Shown in pieces: positions 1 to 14,795 of a DNA stretch of 64,000 nt; position 1 is the stretch's first letter; each line of letters begins with the position of its first letter. The position numbers and the translations under genes are program-made. A model generated the notes under the pieces. It saw only the letters and a list, made by a program, of their open reading frames with translations, did no database searches and was not told the DNA's origin. This DNA is from Lamellibrachia columna (Eukaryota; Annelida; Polychaeta; Sabellida; Siboglinidae): NCBI GenBank assembly GCA_963662155.1, contig OY759264.1, forward strand, positions 15,191,642-15,255,641, given 5' to 3'.

Positions 1-133
1 GTAGTATACTACATATTGTAGCATGATTTTTTTGCATCAATGCAATGACTCAGAAAGAGCCACGTCACTATAATGTGCTTGAATGTTATATCAATTGTGC
101 ACATCAACGCAATAATAGGCCTAAATGCCATAA

Positions 134-240
134 AACGTTTTTGTTTTATCTTCGAAAATAGTCGCGAGGTGTCTCTACGTTATGCCGGATAAAGTAGAGA
201 CACCTAGCGACTATTTACAAAGATAAAACAAAACATTGTT
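134..240. repeat. Long hairpin, left outer arm
   Basis: The two stem halves (134-178 and 194-240) are near-perfect inverted repeats around a loop of about 15 nt; the core stem is AGGTGTCTCTAC / GTAGAGACACCT. It also has a copy at 61862-61966. It could be a foldback or MITE-type element or encode a structured RNA; no target-site duplication was identified. Confidence 0.75.
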
Positions 241-1263
241 GTAAGACACTTATAATTCTCAAGTCTCAAGTGGTTATGCTCCAAACAGCCCAAACTTGGG
301 CTAACGCAGGAGTTTGTGGTGGACTGTGCGCATGCGCTGTGGGTGGTAAATACAACTAAAAGACTAGTAACTTTAATGTTGCTGAAAATGGTTTTATCTG
401 ATAGTTTTATTTATTTTAAGTATAGGATGTTAAACGACAATTTTGAATAGGTTGGCTATGTGCACGGATACTGTCGCTGCCTTGCCACATGCACACATAG
501 ACAGTCTCCATACCCACACCCATGGATAAGTTTACGCTGAGCATTGATACGCACAATTATTGTAATATTTGCGCATATTATATTCAAGACAAATGTTTGC
601 TACATACCAACGTGCTACCAATATTCCAATACAACTGAGTCGCTTTCATTTTCGCAAAACATGGCTCAAAAAGCTCTCAAAATACCCTGCGAGAATCCCC
701 CGAACACCACGGACGTTTTTCTTTCGATTGTTTGTTACTGACATCTGGTGGATAAGTGGAGAACTGTTCGTTTATATTTCACAATAGTGCTACTGGGGAC
801 GAGCGTACGATGAATATTTTGTGCAATCACAACCACAAATATAGTCTTTTATTGACGAGAGCACCTAATTACTGTATTTAATAACACGTTAGTTCATTAT
901 CGCAGCATCATTTTTGGTACTTGATAGCGCCATCTACCGATCGTAGATGACGGAAATATCGCCACTCCTGAAGTTATAACACAGTGTTGACGGAGTTTCC
1001 GAGTGATTGGTCCAGTTCGGTTGCGTGTTCCAACAACGTTGTCATTAGCAGACGCCATTTTTACAGACTTGGAAGTGCTGCGGAGCCTATCAGCCAGAAT
1101 GGCGTGACACGCCCGGACAAAAAAAACGGTACGGCGCTTCGCCCGCGATAAAGGTACATTTAAGTTAACTGTGTTACAGAAGGGTAAAATTTCGCCTTTT
1201 TAATCTGTATATTTAGTTGTTTGCTACTAACAATTATCAAACTTCAACGCCACACGGAATATG
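241..1263. other. Outer left arm, no gene seen
   Basis: Repeated in reverse at about 61240-61860 with clear substitutions. Only short ORFs, with no recognisable domain. Confidence 0.6.
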
Positions 1264-1266
1264 TAT

Positions 1267-1268
1267 AC

Positions 1269-1300
<32 letters not shown>

Positions 1301-1361
1301 GCGTGTGCGTGTGCGTGTGCGCGTGCGCGTGCGCGTGCGCGTGCGCGTCCGTGTGTGTGTA
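1267..1361. repeat. (TG)n/(GTGCGC)n microsatellite
   Basis: TG repeat grading into GTGCGT and GTGCGC units. The paired site in the right arm has grown into a TA/CA array of more than 400 bp (60722-61138). ORFs across it are repeat artefacts. Confidence 0.9.
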
Positions 1362-2214
1362 ATTTTAATGTAAGTTTTGTCACTTCTACCAGTTGGGAGC
1401 CCATTGCAAAACCGACTTATTTCTTGCAATTTTTTGTAAAATTTAGTAAAGTAACATTTTGTTCAGGTAAAATTAATTACATTTTGTTCTTGGAAACTAC
1501 ATTTTGCCCAGGAATAGTCAGGGAATGTCTACGACTCCAATGAGAACTCTAGTTACATGTATGAACTTTGTGTGTGCAGGTTACTGGATTTTCGATAATC
1601 AACTGAGATTTCATATTTATGTGTTTCCTGTATTGTAGTTCCAAACAGCATCCAGTTTTATGATTACAACCATTTTTGAAGAACCTTTACACAAATCCCG
1701 AGTACACAATATTAATATTGTGTGAATTTCTTCCTGTAATTGCATTAACTAAGGTACAGTTGGGGCGGCCATGTGGGTTCTAGGAGCGATGTCTATTTGC
1801 ATCCAAGGCAGCAGGGCTTGTTGTTTAATCTTAACATCTGGTTTTAACAGGTGGTTGGTTTTACAGATATGACCAGGGTGGTATCCAGTTAACCCAGGCT
1901 TAGTCAGAATTACAAAATAGAAATGTACCAGTAAGAGTTTCACTTTCATTTTATTCATAAATGTATTTGATTAGTATCATACAGATTAGGGTTGCATAAG
2001 TTTGCAAATTCCAAAAATGTATAGTGTTTAGTATTGGTTCAAATCCCCCCCCAATACTCAGTGTTGGACTTTATATAACATACATATTGTGAAACAAATG
2101 ACTGTGGTCTACGGTAGCATCTAACTAATGCATCAAATACCTGAACCAGTGAAATGAACTTGTTTGCATCAATAAAAATTATTGACAAAAATGTTGTTTG
2201 TGCAGAATCTCATG

Positions 2215-2221
<7 letters not shown>

Positions 2222-2277
<56 letters not shown>
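2222..2277. repeat. (TA)n microsatellite
   Basis: About 28 uninterrupted TA dinucleotides. Confidence 0.95.
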
Positions 2278-2280
<3 letters not shown>

Positions 2281-2602
2281 TACGTATCTCACACCTAAAA
2301 TAGTATATGCATTTCTGGAATATATGTTGTTATTGTTGTCACAAATAAACTTTTAACACCGTAAACTGTTTATGCGTGAAAATGGTCAAACTTCTCCCGC
2401 TGGTTGTTTGGGGCATATTTGCACAGGTGTGTGCGGTTATGCCCCTCTCGTGCAGATATGCCCCAGTGGTATGCACATACATGCAGATATACCCTAGTGC
2501 AGTTAGTTCATTTACATAACATGATGTCATTATGTAGATGTTATTAAAATATATATTTAATTTGGTTTGCCCGTATTTGCAGATGCATGTGTCATTATGT
2601 GA

Positions 2603-2655
2603 TACAGTCGCGCCTCGTTATTACGCGAATTCGGATATAACGCGGTCGGTCGTGC
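2603..2655. mobile_element. Tigger/pogo-like terminal sequence (single end)
   Basis: The stretch beginning ACAGTCGCGCCTCGTTAT with ACGCGAATTCGGATATAACG resembles the end of Tc1/mariner-superfamily pogo/Tigger MITEs. No matching second end was found nearby, so it is a fragment. Confidence 0.4.
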
Positions 2656-4555
2656 ACCCCGTTTTTCTGCCGCCAGGGGAATATGCCAAATTGGCCGGCT
2701 TAAACGCACACCAGTGATCAGTACATATTGATAACAGTTATGTTCTTCTTAGTGGAGTTTAAGTTTGGTAATTGTTAGTAGTAAGCTACTAAATATACAC
2801 TGCAAAATTGTACCCTTCTGACATAAACATTTCACTAGTTATGACACATTATACCTTATATGTGTGGACATGCCCCACCTTCCCCTAGTCATAATTCTTA
2901 TCAGTTGTAATATTCATAACACTGCAAAGCACTTTATATTATTAATTTACATAATTAATTTAGCTTTCATAAGTGTTGCTGTATGACTATCATTTTTTTC
3001 TCACAAATTTATCTAATTTTTACAGCAGTTTGTGAGAAAAACTGTAGAAATTTAAGTGTAACCTCATACCTATTTCTCCATAGCTTGATGTTTCATTTAA
3101 ATTCATTGTTTCACATTGATGTAGTTTATGTGAGGCAGCTTTTGGAGGTTTCTGACACTTTCTGCCAGTGTCCATCAGTGGAAAGTGTTAGAAACTGGCG
3201 AAGACAGGTTTCTGCCACTGTCTTGTGGAAATGCAGCCCTACTCGGGGTTATGGTTGCAACAAATATAATTTTTCTTGAGTTAAATCTAAGTTCTTTTTG
3301 GATTTAGTAAATGTTGTCTATAAATATATAATAATAATGTTAATAATAATTTCTGCAAAGCATATTTTACATTGATAATTGTTTTACATAAAAAATACCC
3401 CTGCGGAAACTGTGTGGCTAGAGTCTGGAGTATTAATATGGCTATACATGTGTGTCTTTGTGTGAAAATGGAAGCCCTAACAGAAGATTTTTCTAAATTT
3501 ACTTAATACTGACAATTTTACATTATTTTCACAAGCAAGGTAAAACTATTCTGACAATGTTACAGATGCTTGTTATAGACAATTAAATGGTGGTGTGACA
3601 TTTATAAATGTAGACAAGGATTAAGTACAAATGCAGAATTTAATTGTTAATGTAATTTTAACAGTGGTTTCAAAGTTAACATGCTTTGTAATAGGGGGAA
3701 CATATTGTATAGCCCACCATTTTTCTGTTTAAAAAAGTTGCTATCATGCAATCTAAGGTTAATAAATAAAATTTCTTCAGATTTGAAAAATGAAATTTCA
3801 TATAAAATCAACCAGAAAATTATTGTTCTTGAATCCCTTTGATTATTAAAAAAAAACGTTATAAAATTATAGTGGCTTCCTCCTGAGAGCGTGTGAAATG
3901 GTGTACTGTTTTGTGTGATATTGTCTGAATCCCATGGCTATTCCTCCTCACTCCACTTTCAGTATACTGACTCCCATCTATAGTCAATGTCTCAGTGACC
4001 AACATATGAGTCTAACGCGTCACCTTAAACAAATCATGGCTTTCACAACACAGCCTTTGATTGTGACAATTGTACACATGGACCAGAAAGCAGGAACTTT
4101 TGTTGCTTGATTTGAGTCTCATTGAAAACAGTCAGTGGCTCAGTGCTGGGCACTGCACTAGCAGGTTGACAGCTAAACATAGACATGTTTGCCTGACTTT
4201 GAGACATCAATGTAATATAACTTTATAATCAATGTATGTTTAACTTAATAGCATTGCTCTATTCAGAGTATTATATGTTGCCGGATTTCAACATAGATTG
4301 TGGCTTCACTAGCATGCTTCATATCATTTGCCTGCAGTCATTATGATGTTGTTGCTAATACCTTTTGGAAAATCATGGTGACAATCTTGTCACATGAACA
4401 AAAACACACACATACATGCAAGTATGCACACATACCAATGTATGCACACTCACACCTGCATGCACACATACATCCCCACCATGGCATATGCCACACATTT
4501 TAGTCGCTAAAACATGTTAACACATTGCATATACTATATGCGTGTCATGAAGTGG
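2656..4555. other. AT-rich stretch, no gene seen
   Basis: Short unsupported ORFs only. A CACACA/CATGCA-rich stretch lies near 4398-4485. Confidence 0.6.
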
Positions 4556-4565
4556 ATATTAAATA

Positions 4566-4890
4566 AGAATTTGACTGAGACACAGTTAACTATAGCTACC
4601 ACCACAGCAACAACTTGATTGAGACACATTTACCCATAGCTCCCACCCTAGTAACAACTTGACTGAGACACAGTTACCCATAGCTCCCAACCCAGTAACA
4701 ACTTGACTGAGACACAGTTACCCATAGCTCCCACTCCAGTAATAATTTGACTGAGACACAGTTACCCATAGCTCCCACCCCAGCAACAACTTGACTGAGA
4801 CACAGTTACCCATAGCTCCTACCCCAGCAACAACTTGACTGAGACACAGTTACCCATAGCTCCCACCCCAACAACAACTTGACTGAGGCA
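4566..4890. repeat. 44-bp tandem repeat, about 7 copies
   Basis: Units begin ACTTGACTGAGACACAGTTA and contain CCCATAGCTCCCACC, spaced 44 bp (for example 4789 and 4833). Copies differ by a few bases and the first is the most diverged. Confidence 0.9.
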
Positions 4891-6063
4891 GAGTGCATTA
4901 CTGTGGCAGTAATTAAGCTTTCACAGAGGAGATAATAGTATTCATTTTTATATGGCGTGTATTTTACTTAATAATAAGTTTGATAATTGTTCATATTGAT
5001 GTTTAATTTTGCGTGTTTGCGTGCGTGCGTGCGTTCGTGCAAGCGTGCCTGTTTTGGGTGGCCAAAAATAGTGAATATAAATAATTATACATCTGATCCA
5101 TAATAGAACACATGAGGCCAGTCCTCAAGGTTTTGAAAAGGGGGTTCAAGCGTACAAAACCAGCCAGGAATTTCTGGAATGCTTTTTGTAAATGTTTACA
5201 GTTAAACAACATTTTCTCAAAAAGGTGGTTCATTCGAACCCCCCCCGAGGACGGGAATGCACATGTACTTTATTTTACAGATAGTCAATGGTAAATAAGC
5301 ACATCAATATAATATAACGTTAGCGTAAGAACAAAAAGATTTCTGCCCATGATTTATTTCTAACACAACTACTCTTAACTACGTTTAATTCAACAGGGAA
5401 ATAGGGCACAATACATTAATTCACTGTTAATCACTTGGTGGCAGCACTGCCAGTGGGAGTTTATGTTGGTGGTTAGAGAGCTAACCCGTAGGATTTTTTT
5501 GGAATGTGTCAACCCCCCTCCCCCTCCCCAGTATGATTAATTCGTTATATGCTCGCAGAAGCCAAATTAGCCCTCCCCCAATATTCAGCACTTTCCAATG
5601 TTGATGATAGGCAGTGTGACTGGTGTGTCTTAGTTCCACTTTGTCGTTTTAGTATGTGTCACCCGTGTAGGGTGACACATACTGTTCTGTAATAACAATA
5701 TATTTAGGGACAAAATCAACAACACACACAAAGGAAGATTAAATAGCCTTAGGTGAAGTTTTAGTTGGTTATCTGACCAACTGGTGTGTGGTGCGTATGT
5801 AGAAAATAATTCATAGCGTACATAACTAATTATTATTTGAAATGCCTAATTGACCCATATTGCCAGCTATTTCAGTATCCTGCAAAATGAATGTATAGTT
5901 ATTGGCTTAGTATATTACACGGTGTAAGACATATAGCACTGTGTAAAAGTACATAGCAGTTAATGAAAATGTGATTCTACAATACATTTTTGTACCTCAA
6001 TTGTACCATCTGTGTACCATATAAAGTTGGATGTATGAGAAAGTGCTACATCTATTTGTAATG
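4891..6063. other. No gene seen
   Basis: Holds a GTGCGTGC tract near 5015-5045. A partly inverted segment at 5125-5250 has a GGGGGTTCAA motif on one side and TTCGAACCCCCC on the other, possibly a degenerate MITE. Confidence 0.5.
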
Positions 6064-6198
<135 letters not shown>

Positions 6199-6289
6199 GT
6201 AAGATAACACTTTTATAGAAGAACAAGGAATACCAACATGGCGTTTAGACCTGTATTTATTCGACCTCCATATATGGTCATCGTAAACA

Positions 6290-8850
6290 ACAACTTTCTA
6301 TGGCCAGCTGCAAGAATTTATAGAGGAAACGCCAAAGAAAGACAATCTTATTGTACTAGGAGACTGGAATGCAAAAGTGGGAAAGGATGCGCAGACCAAC
6401 TGGCAAGACACTTGCGGACCTTTCTGCAACGGGGAAACAAATGAGAGAGGTCACAGGCTCCTCGAATTTGCAATGTACAATGAACTGATGCTGGCTAACA
6501 CATTTGGCCCACACAAAACATCTAGAAGATGGACCTGGCACAGCCCAGATGGAAAACATCACAATTAGATCGACGACATATTGGGGACACGGCGATTTCA
6601 CACAGGAGTGAACATTGCCAGAACACGAAGCTTTCCAGGAGCAGATATCGGAAGTGATCACGACTTGCTGATGACAACCTTCCACATTCGCCTGACGAGG
6701 ATCAGCAAACCAAAGCCAACAAGAATCAAATTTGACATCGAGAAACTTTAGGATCCTGATGTAGCAGAAGTATTCAAAGCAATGATAGGTGGGAAATTTG
6801 CACCACTTATCATACTGGATGACAAATATACCGACGTGAACTTGCTGACCAACACCTTCAACAAAATAGTGACCGACACAGCCAGCGAGATCCTTGGGAA
6901 ACACCGTCGGACAAAGAAACCATGGCTCACAGCAGACATCCTAGATCTCTGTGACAAAAGACGGGAACTGAAAAGGAGAAAATGTGATCCTGAAGGTGCA
7001 ACACAATACAGAGAAGTCAACAAGAAGATCAAACAAGATATGAGAAGAGCAATAGGTAACTGGATAGCAGAACAATGCTGTGAAATTGAAGACAGCTTGT
7101 GCAAGAACAACAGCAAGAAGGCTTATCAAATAGTCAAAGATCTGACATCAGTGAAGAAAGGGATAACTACCACTATCCAAGACAAATGGGGGAAATGCCT
7201 GACAGAAGAACAGCAGTTCCTCAATCAATGGAGAGAATACTGCTCAGAACTGTACAGCCACAACACCAACGGAGACCCAGTAGTACTACATTGTCCACAT
7301 ACTACTGAAGAGGACGACTACCCCATTCTTCGTGAGGAAGTGGAGGCTGCAGTAAAGTATCTGAAAAAAGGAAAGTCAGCTGGAATTGATAACATACCAG
7401 CAGAACTGGTTCAAGCTGGGGGAGAAACCTTGATTACCACACTTACAACAATCTGCAACAAGATATGGCAGACAGGAGAATGGCCCACCCCACGGACTCA
7501 GTCACTGATCATCACACTTCCCAAGAAAGGCAACCTACAGATGTGCGAAAATAACAGAACAGTCAGCCTCATCAGCCACCCGAGCAAAGTCATGTTGAAG
7601 ATACTACTCAACAGACTCAAACCCCAGACAGAAGAAATCATCGCTGAAGAACAAGCGGGTTTTCGAGCAGGACGGAGCACCAGTGAACATATCTTCAACC
7701 TTAGAATCCTTTGCGAGAAACACCTTCAACATCAGCAAAGCCTGTATCATGTCTTCATAGATTTCAAGAAGGCCTTTGATAAGGTATGGCATGCGGCCCT
7801 ATGGGCAGCCATAAGGAAGTACAACATTGGCTCCAAGCTTGTCCGAACCATTGAACACCTATATGACAATGCCACCAGTGCAGTAATCTTCAACAGCAGC
7901 ATAGGAGACTGGTTTCGAACAACTGTCGGAGTTCGACAAGGATGCCTACTATCACCAACGCTCTTCAAAATTTTTTCTGGAAAGGATCATGACTGATGCT
8001 TTAGAAAACCATCGAGGCACTGTCAGCACTGGAGGTGGGACAATCACCAACCTTCGTTTTGCTGACGACATCGACGGCTTAGCAGGAGATGAACAAGAAC
8101 TAGTCAATTTGGTGGAGCGCCTCGAAAAAACATCTACATCATATGGCATGGAGATCAGTGCCGAAAAGACCAAAGTGATGACGAACAACACACAAGGCAT
8201 CAGCACAGAGGTCAAAGTTAATGGACAGAGACTTGAGACAGTAACAAGCTTCAGGTACTTGGGATCAATTATCACAGAAGAGGGTTCCAAACCGGAGATA
8301 CTTGCCAGGATTGTACAGACAATAGCAGCACTAACAAGGTTGAATCCCTTATGGAACGACAGAAACATCACGGTCAGTTCGAAAATAAGGCTGATGCGCT
8401 CCTTTGTCATGTCCATCTTTCTGTACACTTCTGAAACATGGACCCTCTCAGCAAATCTACAGAAGAGGATACAAGCCATGGAAATGAGATGCTTTCAGAA
8501 GATCTTGCGCATATCACACAAAGACCATGTTACTAACGAAGCTGTCCGCATCAAGATCAAACAAGCCATCGGACCATATGACGACCTTCTTACAACAGTT
8601 AAGACGCGTAAACTGAAGTGGTACGGTCATGTATCACGATCATCTGGCCTTACAAAGACTATCTTGCAAGGTACCGTTAGAGGTGTGAGAAGAAGAGGTA
8701 GACAGAAGAAGAGGTGGGAAGACAACATCAAAGATTGGACAGGAATGGAGTTCGCTGACTCCCAGAGGGCTGTCGAGAACAGAGAAAGAGAGCTGGTTAG
8801 AAAGTCATCAATGGTGCCCCAACGATCCTTAGGGTTATGGGAAAAGTGAA
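6290..8850 (+). mobile_element. LINE A: non-LTR retrotransposon, endonuclease plus reverse transcriptase, 5'-truncated and inactivated
   Basis: Endonuclease motifs GDWNAKVGKD (near 6360), SPDGK and SDHDLL (near 6655), then the reverse transcriptase: EEQAGFRAGRST, FIDFKKAFDKVWH, GVRQGCLLSPTLF, RFADDID (near 8058) and SFRYLGSIIT. A C-terminal segment carries WYGHVSRSSGLTKTILQGT and ends at the stop near 8849. Damage: missing 5' part, in-frame stops near 6566 and 6751, and a one-base insertion in a T run near 7972. The EN/RT motif pattern recalls RTE-like or related LINEs, but the clade is not settled. It is the same broad family as the copies at 36.5, 43.7 and 51.0 kb. Confidence 0.9.
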
Positions 8851-9116
8851 CTGAAGAAACAACAACAGGAAGTCGTGATGCTTTACAGCAGTGTTCCAAG
8901 TGCAGCAATGCCTTGCTGGCAGTTAGTGATAACACTACACTATTAATTTTCAATAATGTAACCACAATATATTCATCTTGTAAAGTAGAAATAAATCAGC
9001 ACGTCACAGTTATACACCACTGTGAAGTAGAGATATCAGTGCTAGTTCTCCTTCTCTAATGTTTGTGTTTGTATTCCTGTCTATGAACGTTCTTTGTTCT
9101 TTGTGTTGGAACAAAG

Positions 9117-9296
9117 GACACATGGATCCACCCCATGTCCTGGACACAATAGTGGTGCGGGGGTTCAAAGCAACCACATCTGACGACACACTTCTATCAT
9201 TCTTCGAGAATCGTCGATCTGGTGGAGGTGAAATAAAGGAGATCTCCATTGACCGAAACATCAATACCTTGACGGTGACATTTGTGCATCCTGGAG
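9117..9296 (+). CDS. PARP14-like exon 1 (first recognised): N-terminal part of RRM-like repeat 1
   Basis: The frame encodes an RRM-like beta strand and helix: TIVVRGFKATTSDDTLLSFF, then RRSGGGEI and LTVTFVHPG. The GGG loop followed by a second beta strand is typical of PARP10/PARP14 RRMs. The acceptor is AACAAAG at 9111-9116 and the donor is GGAG/GTTAGG. Both ends are phase 1, like the later exons. An in-frame ATG lies at 9122 and another at 9059, so this could instead be the first coding exon; the ATG at 9122 has no purine at -3. An upstream exon is not excluded. Confidence 0.65.
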
Positions 9297-11435
9297 GTTA
9301 GGAATGTATATTTTGCACGACCAGGACAGAAACAGGATATAATGAGTCAATTCTGCACTGCTGTTCCTTGTGATTTCTCAAACAATTACAAACACTCATC
9401 ATGAATCTGCTACAAAACAAAAAGAAATTGACATTGCATCAATAAGGTTATTTGTGCTGTATGGTTAAACACAACCATGCACAACATTGTGCTTTTTTTG
9501 TCCCTGACATATTTATAATAAATGTCATCTTGAGACATGTTAGTTGTTCTTTCAGATAGTGATTGCCACTATGTTGTTAACGACATAGTGATTGTCACTC
9601 TATTTTTAACCAGATAGTGATTGCCAATCTGTTGTTAACAAGAAAGTGAATGGCAACCTGATGTTATTCTGCTCCTTTCTTTGTAATTTCTTGCCAAGTC
9701 CAAGGCTACATCCATTTATTTGTTGCCATTATTGACGTAATATGTGCTGTTATAAACCTGCAAGTGTATGTTATGTTTCTAGTTGCAGATAATGTACTCA
9801 GTAGACATGATCTGACATTGGAAGGGGTGACACTTGAAGTGTCTCCAGCTCAAGATGTGTGGGATGGGAAGACCGTCGAGGTCTATGGACTTAAGCCATC
9901 AACAACCCACGATGGCATACTGCTGTTCTTTGAGAGCAAGCGTTGTTCTGATGGCAGCGAGGTTCTCAAAGTGCAGCGTGACATGGACAAAACAGTTGCA
10001 TATGTAACATTTAAGTACTCTGGAGGTTAGCATTTCATATGCAATTACTCATAAACATAATAAAATAGCATACAAACAAAGAAACCTGTGTGGAGGACAC
10101 CACAGGAAAAGTGTATTTTTAAATATCCACTATTAGCAAGTTTTGCGAACCTGACTGTGAATGCAAACTTCTAAAATGTGGTTGTTATGGCGGTCTGCCA
10201 ATAAGGACCCGTTGTCAAAAATGTCAGGTCGTACTGTACACAAGGTAAACTAAAAGGACACTTGTAGAACATTAACATTCAAATTGCTAACAGTAGAACT
10301 AATTGCACATTTATGGCAGAATGTTGCTACAGAAGCAAATTAAAATTTAATAGTTGGATCTTTTAAGTTACTGTTCCCTTGTAATGGGAATTTTTTCATT
10401 TGAATAACATTGTATTGAATAAAATCAGCATGATGTTGCCTTACATATATTTGGGCAATAAAATTAAACAAGCTACATAAAATATTTGTTCCGTGTAAAG
10501 CCATACTAATGCGTGTTTTATGTTTTGATCATAACAAATTTATTTACTTTGTTTTATAGTTGCTGAGAAAGTCATTTCGATGCGCAAGCTCAGCCTAGAT
10601 GGCGCCACATTGACTGTTCAGAAGGCGAAGAATGAGGGTCGCAAAGGTAATGACATTAATACTTAGGTCCCAAGTTGTATCTTTGTTTTACTCATACTAG
10701 TCTGGCGGTTTTATGTTACAATTTGAAGAAGCTTGTCTTTGGGCAAGTAGGATGAAGCATTGGGGACATCAGTAGATGTTAGGGTAATCTTCCAACTGGT
10801 GTGTAATAAAATCTTGCATATGAATTGATTGCCATGATCTATAAGTTAACGTGTCATGATTTCTATTTTCTTCATCTTAATGTTCTTCATTATTTCATTA
10901 CAGCAGGTTATTATGACCACTAAAGTCTTTGTAGCATGCATGCGGCTGGTCGAGTGAATCTCAATTATGTAGAACAAAGCTTATACGTACACAACACAGT
11001 GCTATATACATAGTAATATGCAATGTTATGCATACAGTTGACTCTTGCTACACGTAATATATAATAATACGTTGCACTTAGCCAAGTATTCCGTATATCC
11101 GATGTTCCTTAGATGTTCCTTGGGTATACACGACAGTACAGACCAGAACGGGGATGTCGGTGCTCTTCCTTTTAATCAAATTTTTCTTACATTGGGAGTC
11201 CATATAATGAGAAGACATTGTAAAGTAAGATGTAAGGTGTGAATTGAGACTAGTTGGTTTATTCAGCTGTCAGCCGGGTTCTAAATGAATCGACTGATGA
11301 CAGACCATTCTATATTTTAAAGGTCCCTCCTCAATTCGATTTTTTGCTCGTCTCATTTCAAATTCATTTTGCGATAAACAAAACCTACCTAGTATCCACT
11401 ACGACATACTAGCTCAACTAATATATTATTTAATG

Positions 11436-11467
<32 letters not shown>

Positions 11468-14400
11468 GTCCTCTTCACTCAAGAGCATAGGGCCGAAACG
11501 ACTATTTTCCAACGTACTCTGTTGTTTGCTGCTTTCTTCATTTCTTTCCAGGTGGTTCCATGTTTCTTTACTATTTTTGTTTATCTCCTCCAAGTAGTTT
11601 TTGGGTCTGCCTGTTCTACCTTTTCCTTGTGGATTCTAGTCTAAGGCCTCTCTCGTGACATTGTTGGTCTGTCGTCGGAGGGTGTGTCCTATCCATGTCC
11701 ATTTTCTTCTTGCAATCTCTCTTGGTGCTGTGCTGGTCTGTCCTCCTCCAGATTTCTTTGTTTGTGGTTTTATCTTGCCATTTGGTTTTCAGGATGTATC
11801 TCAGACATTTGTTAATGAATGTTTGTAGCATTCGGGTTGTTGTCTTAGTTACTCTCCATGTCTCAAAGCCATACAGCAGCACACTTTTCACGTTCATGTT
11901 GAAGATTCTGATCTTGTTTAGTGTTGAGAAGGATGATGTGTTCCACACTGTCTTTAAAATGCTGAATGAATGCCTGGCCTTTCCAATCCTATTTTTTTAC
12001 ATCTTCATCATTCTGTTCCTCTTTTGTCTGTCACTACACTTCCCATATAGGTGAGTTTGTTGTCCTGCTCTATATCTTTTCTCTTCAGCTGTAGTAGTTT
12101 TGTTTTCTGTATGTTTATTGTCAAACCTGTCTTTTCTGCTTCCTGCATCAATTTGCTGGACTTCGTTTGCAATTGTTTATGTGCGTGTGATAGTAGGCAG
12201 ATGTCGTCTGCAAAACTAGATCATCCAACTGTTTTGTGAATGTCCACTGGATGCCATTTTGGCCGTGTTTAACAGTTTCTCTCATTATTCAGTCTATCAC
12301 CATGCTAAAAAGTAATGGTGATAGGATGCACCCCTGTCTTACAGTCTACTTCAAATGTCTCAGACAGTTTTCCATTATGGATAACTTGGCAGGTGGAGTT
12401 TTCGTACCTGCTGGATTAGTGTCACAAACTACTTTGCTTGCATTCCATAGTGATGTATCAGCATCCAGAAAACGTCTCTGTGTACACTATCAAAAGCTTT
12501 CTTGAAGTCTATGAAATTAATACATGGGGGAGACTGCCACTCAGTTGATTGTTCTATGATTATTCTCAGTGTAGCAATATGATCAGTGCATGATTTGTTT
12601 TTCCGAAAACCAGCTTGTTCTTCACGTAGCTTTTCATCCAGTGCTACTTTCAGTCTGTCCAGTAGTATGCGTGTGAAGACTACTTGGTACCGATAGGAGT
12701 ATGATTCCATTCCACTTCTTGCACATTCCGAAGTCACCTTTCTTTGGCAGTTTTACAAGGTATCCATTTTTCCATTATGTTGGGACTTTCTCTTGTTCCC
12801 AGATCTTCAAGAATAGATGGTGCAACATATATGTTGTTAATGTCTGGTCTGCTTTCAGAGCCTCTGGTGGTATACCGTCTGGTCCTGACATCTTTCCGTC
12901 CTTTAACATCTTCAGTGCTCTACTTATTTCAGCCTTCAAAGGTGGATTTGTGTTAACACTTAATACGATTTTTGCTATTGGTATGTCTGGTCTTTCTGCT
13001 GGTGGTTCTCTGTTGAGGATTACTTTGAAGTGTTCTTCCCATCTTGATCTTTGCCCCGCATCCTTGTTTATGGTTCTTCCTTCCTTGTCTTTCACTGGTT
13101 TTGACAGATTTTTTCTTTTCCCCCTAGTGTTCTTGTTATATCACAGAGTTTCTTCATGTCTCTTCTGTGCGCTGTCATTCCAACTTATGTTGCTAGGTCA
13201 TTTATGTAGTTTTGTTTGTCTTTTCTTGCACTCTTCTTGACTGCTTTGTTTAGTTGCCAGTATTTTGTTATTATTTCTCTTCTACTGGCCATTGATTGAT
13301 CCATCGATTAACATTTGTTTAATTTGTTTCCTTTCTTTGATCAGTGTCCATATTGTTAGTCACACCTTATGTTTTCTCTCTTCGCCTAGGACTTCTTTGC
13401 ACACTTCTTTCCAGGTTTCTTGTAGTGTGGCCCAGACAATGTCTGTGGAGTCCTCTGTCATATCCTCTAGGGTTTCAAACCTGTTTCTCACAGCACAGTT
13501 GAACTCAAGTTTTATTTCTCTTGACTTTAGCGTGTAAACATTGTACTGTTGTTGTGGCAAATTTGCTGAGTCTAAATATTTCTTTCTTTATTCTCACAGT
13601 TCCTAGTAGTAGGTGGTGGTCTGATGCCACATCTGCTTCTCTCTTTACTCGTGCATGTTTCCAGAATACTTCTTCTCCATTTCCTGCTTATGGTTATGTG
13701 GTCGATCGGGTTCTCTGTTTTCCCATCTGGTGAGACCCATGCGGCTTTGTGCATCATTTTGTATGGGAAGACACTGCCACCAATAAGTAGGTCGTTAAAT
13801 GTGCAAAAGTCTGCAAACTGTTCTCCATTTTCATTCATGGTTCCAAGTCCATGCTTTCCTATTATTTCGTCCCTTCCTGTGTTGTCTGAACCCACTTTTG
13901 TATTTGGGTCTCCCATTAAGATTTTTATGTCTCTACCTGGTGTTTCATCTAGCACAATTTTAGTCTATTGAAGAATTCTTCTTTTGCTACTTCGTTGTCA
14001 CTGTTGGGGCATAGCACTGGATCACACAAACATTCCTTCCAACATACTTTAATCTAGCTGTAATGATTCATGTTGACACAGGGTTCCACTCCATGCAGGC
14101 TTTCATGGCAATTTGTGTTGCCAGTATTGCCACTCCGTGTGTGTGCATGGTCTTCATCATCATGTATTGAGTATTTAATGCTTAATACAGCATTTATTAA
14201 AGTGAAAATGGAAACGCTGAAAAAACTAGAAACTGCAATACTATGTTTTGTATATATAGGTCAAACAGTAAAGTGGCGATTTCAAAGCTTACATATAGGC
14301 ACTGTGAATGATAATATACTTTCCTGGAATAGGCACTATACGTACCTACAGTGTTATTTTACATATGAAAGACACGCTTCCAACTCAGTACCAATATGCC

Positions 14401-14487
14401 GGATGCTAACAGAGTTTGCACATTGTGAATGTTTCGGGGATCTGATTTGTGCATATTATTGTGAATGGCACAGAATACAAAATAAAC

Positions 14488-14523
<36 letters not shown>

Positions 14524-14739
14524 TGAGAGAGAGATAGAGAGAGAGATACAGAAGGAGAGAGCGGGAGGGAGAGGGAGAGAGAGTTATTTATTAAGATCAA
14601 ATCATGACCATAAGAGTACAATTATAATAATATATGACAATTGTAAATGTTGATTGATTCATGGAGACCTCTGCACTAAGACCATTACTGGCATATAGGC
14701 CACCAAGACAATTATATAAGTTACTTATACTTCATTGAC

Positions 14740-14795
<56 letters not shown>

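Noticed and set aside
4566..4890. 44-bp direct repeats considered as a CRISPR-like array
   Set aside because: The units are contiguous with no unique spacers, in an animal genome.
12701..13971. + strand ORFs rich in Phe/Leu/Ser that look like membrane proteins
   Set aside because: Antisense shadows of LINE B on the - strand.
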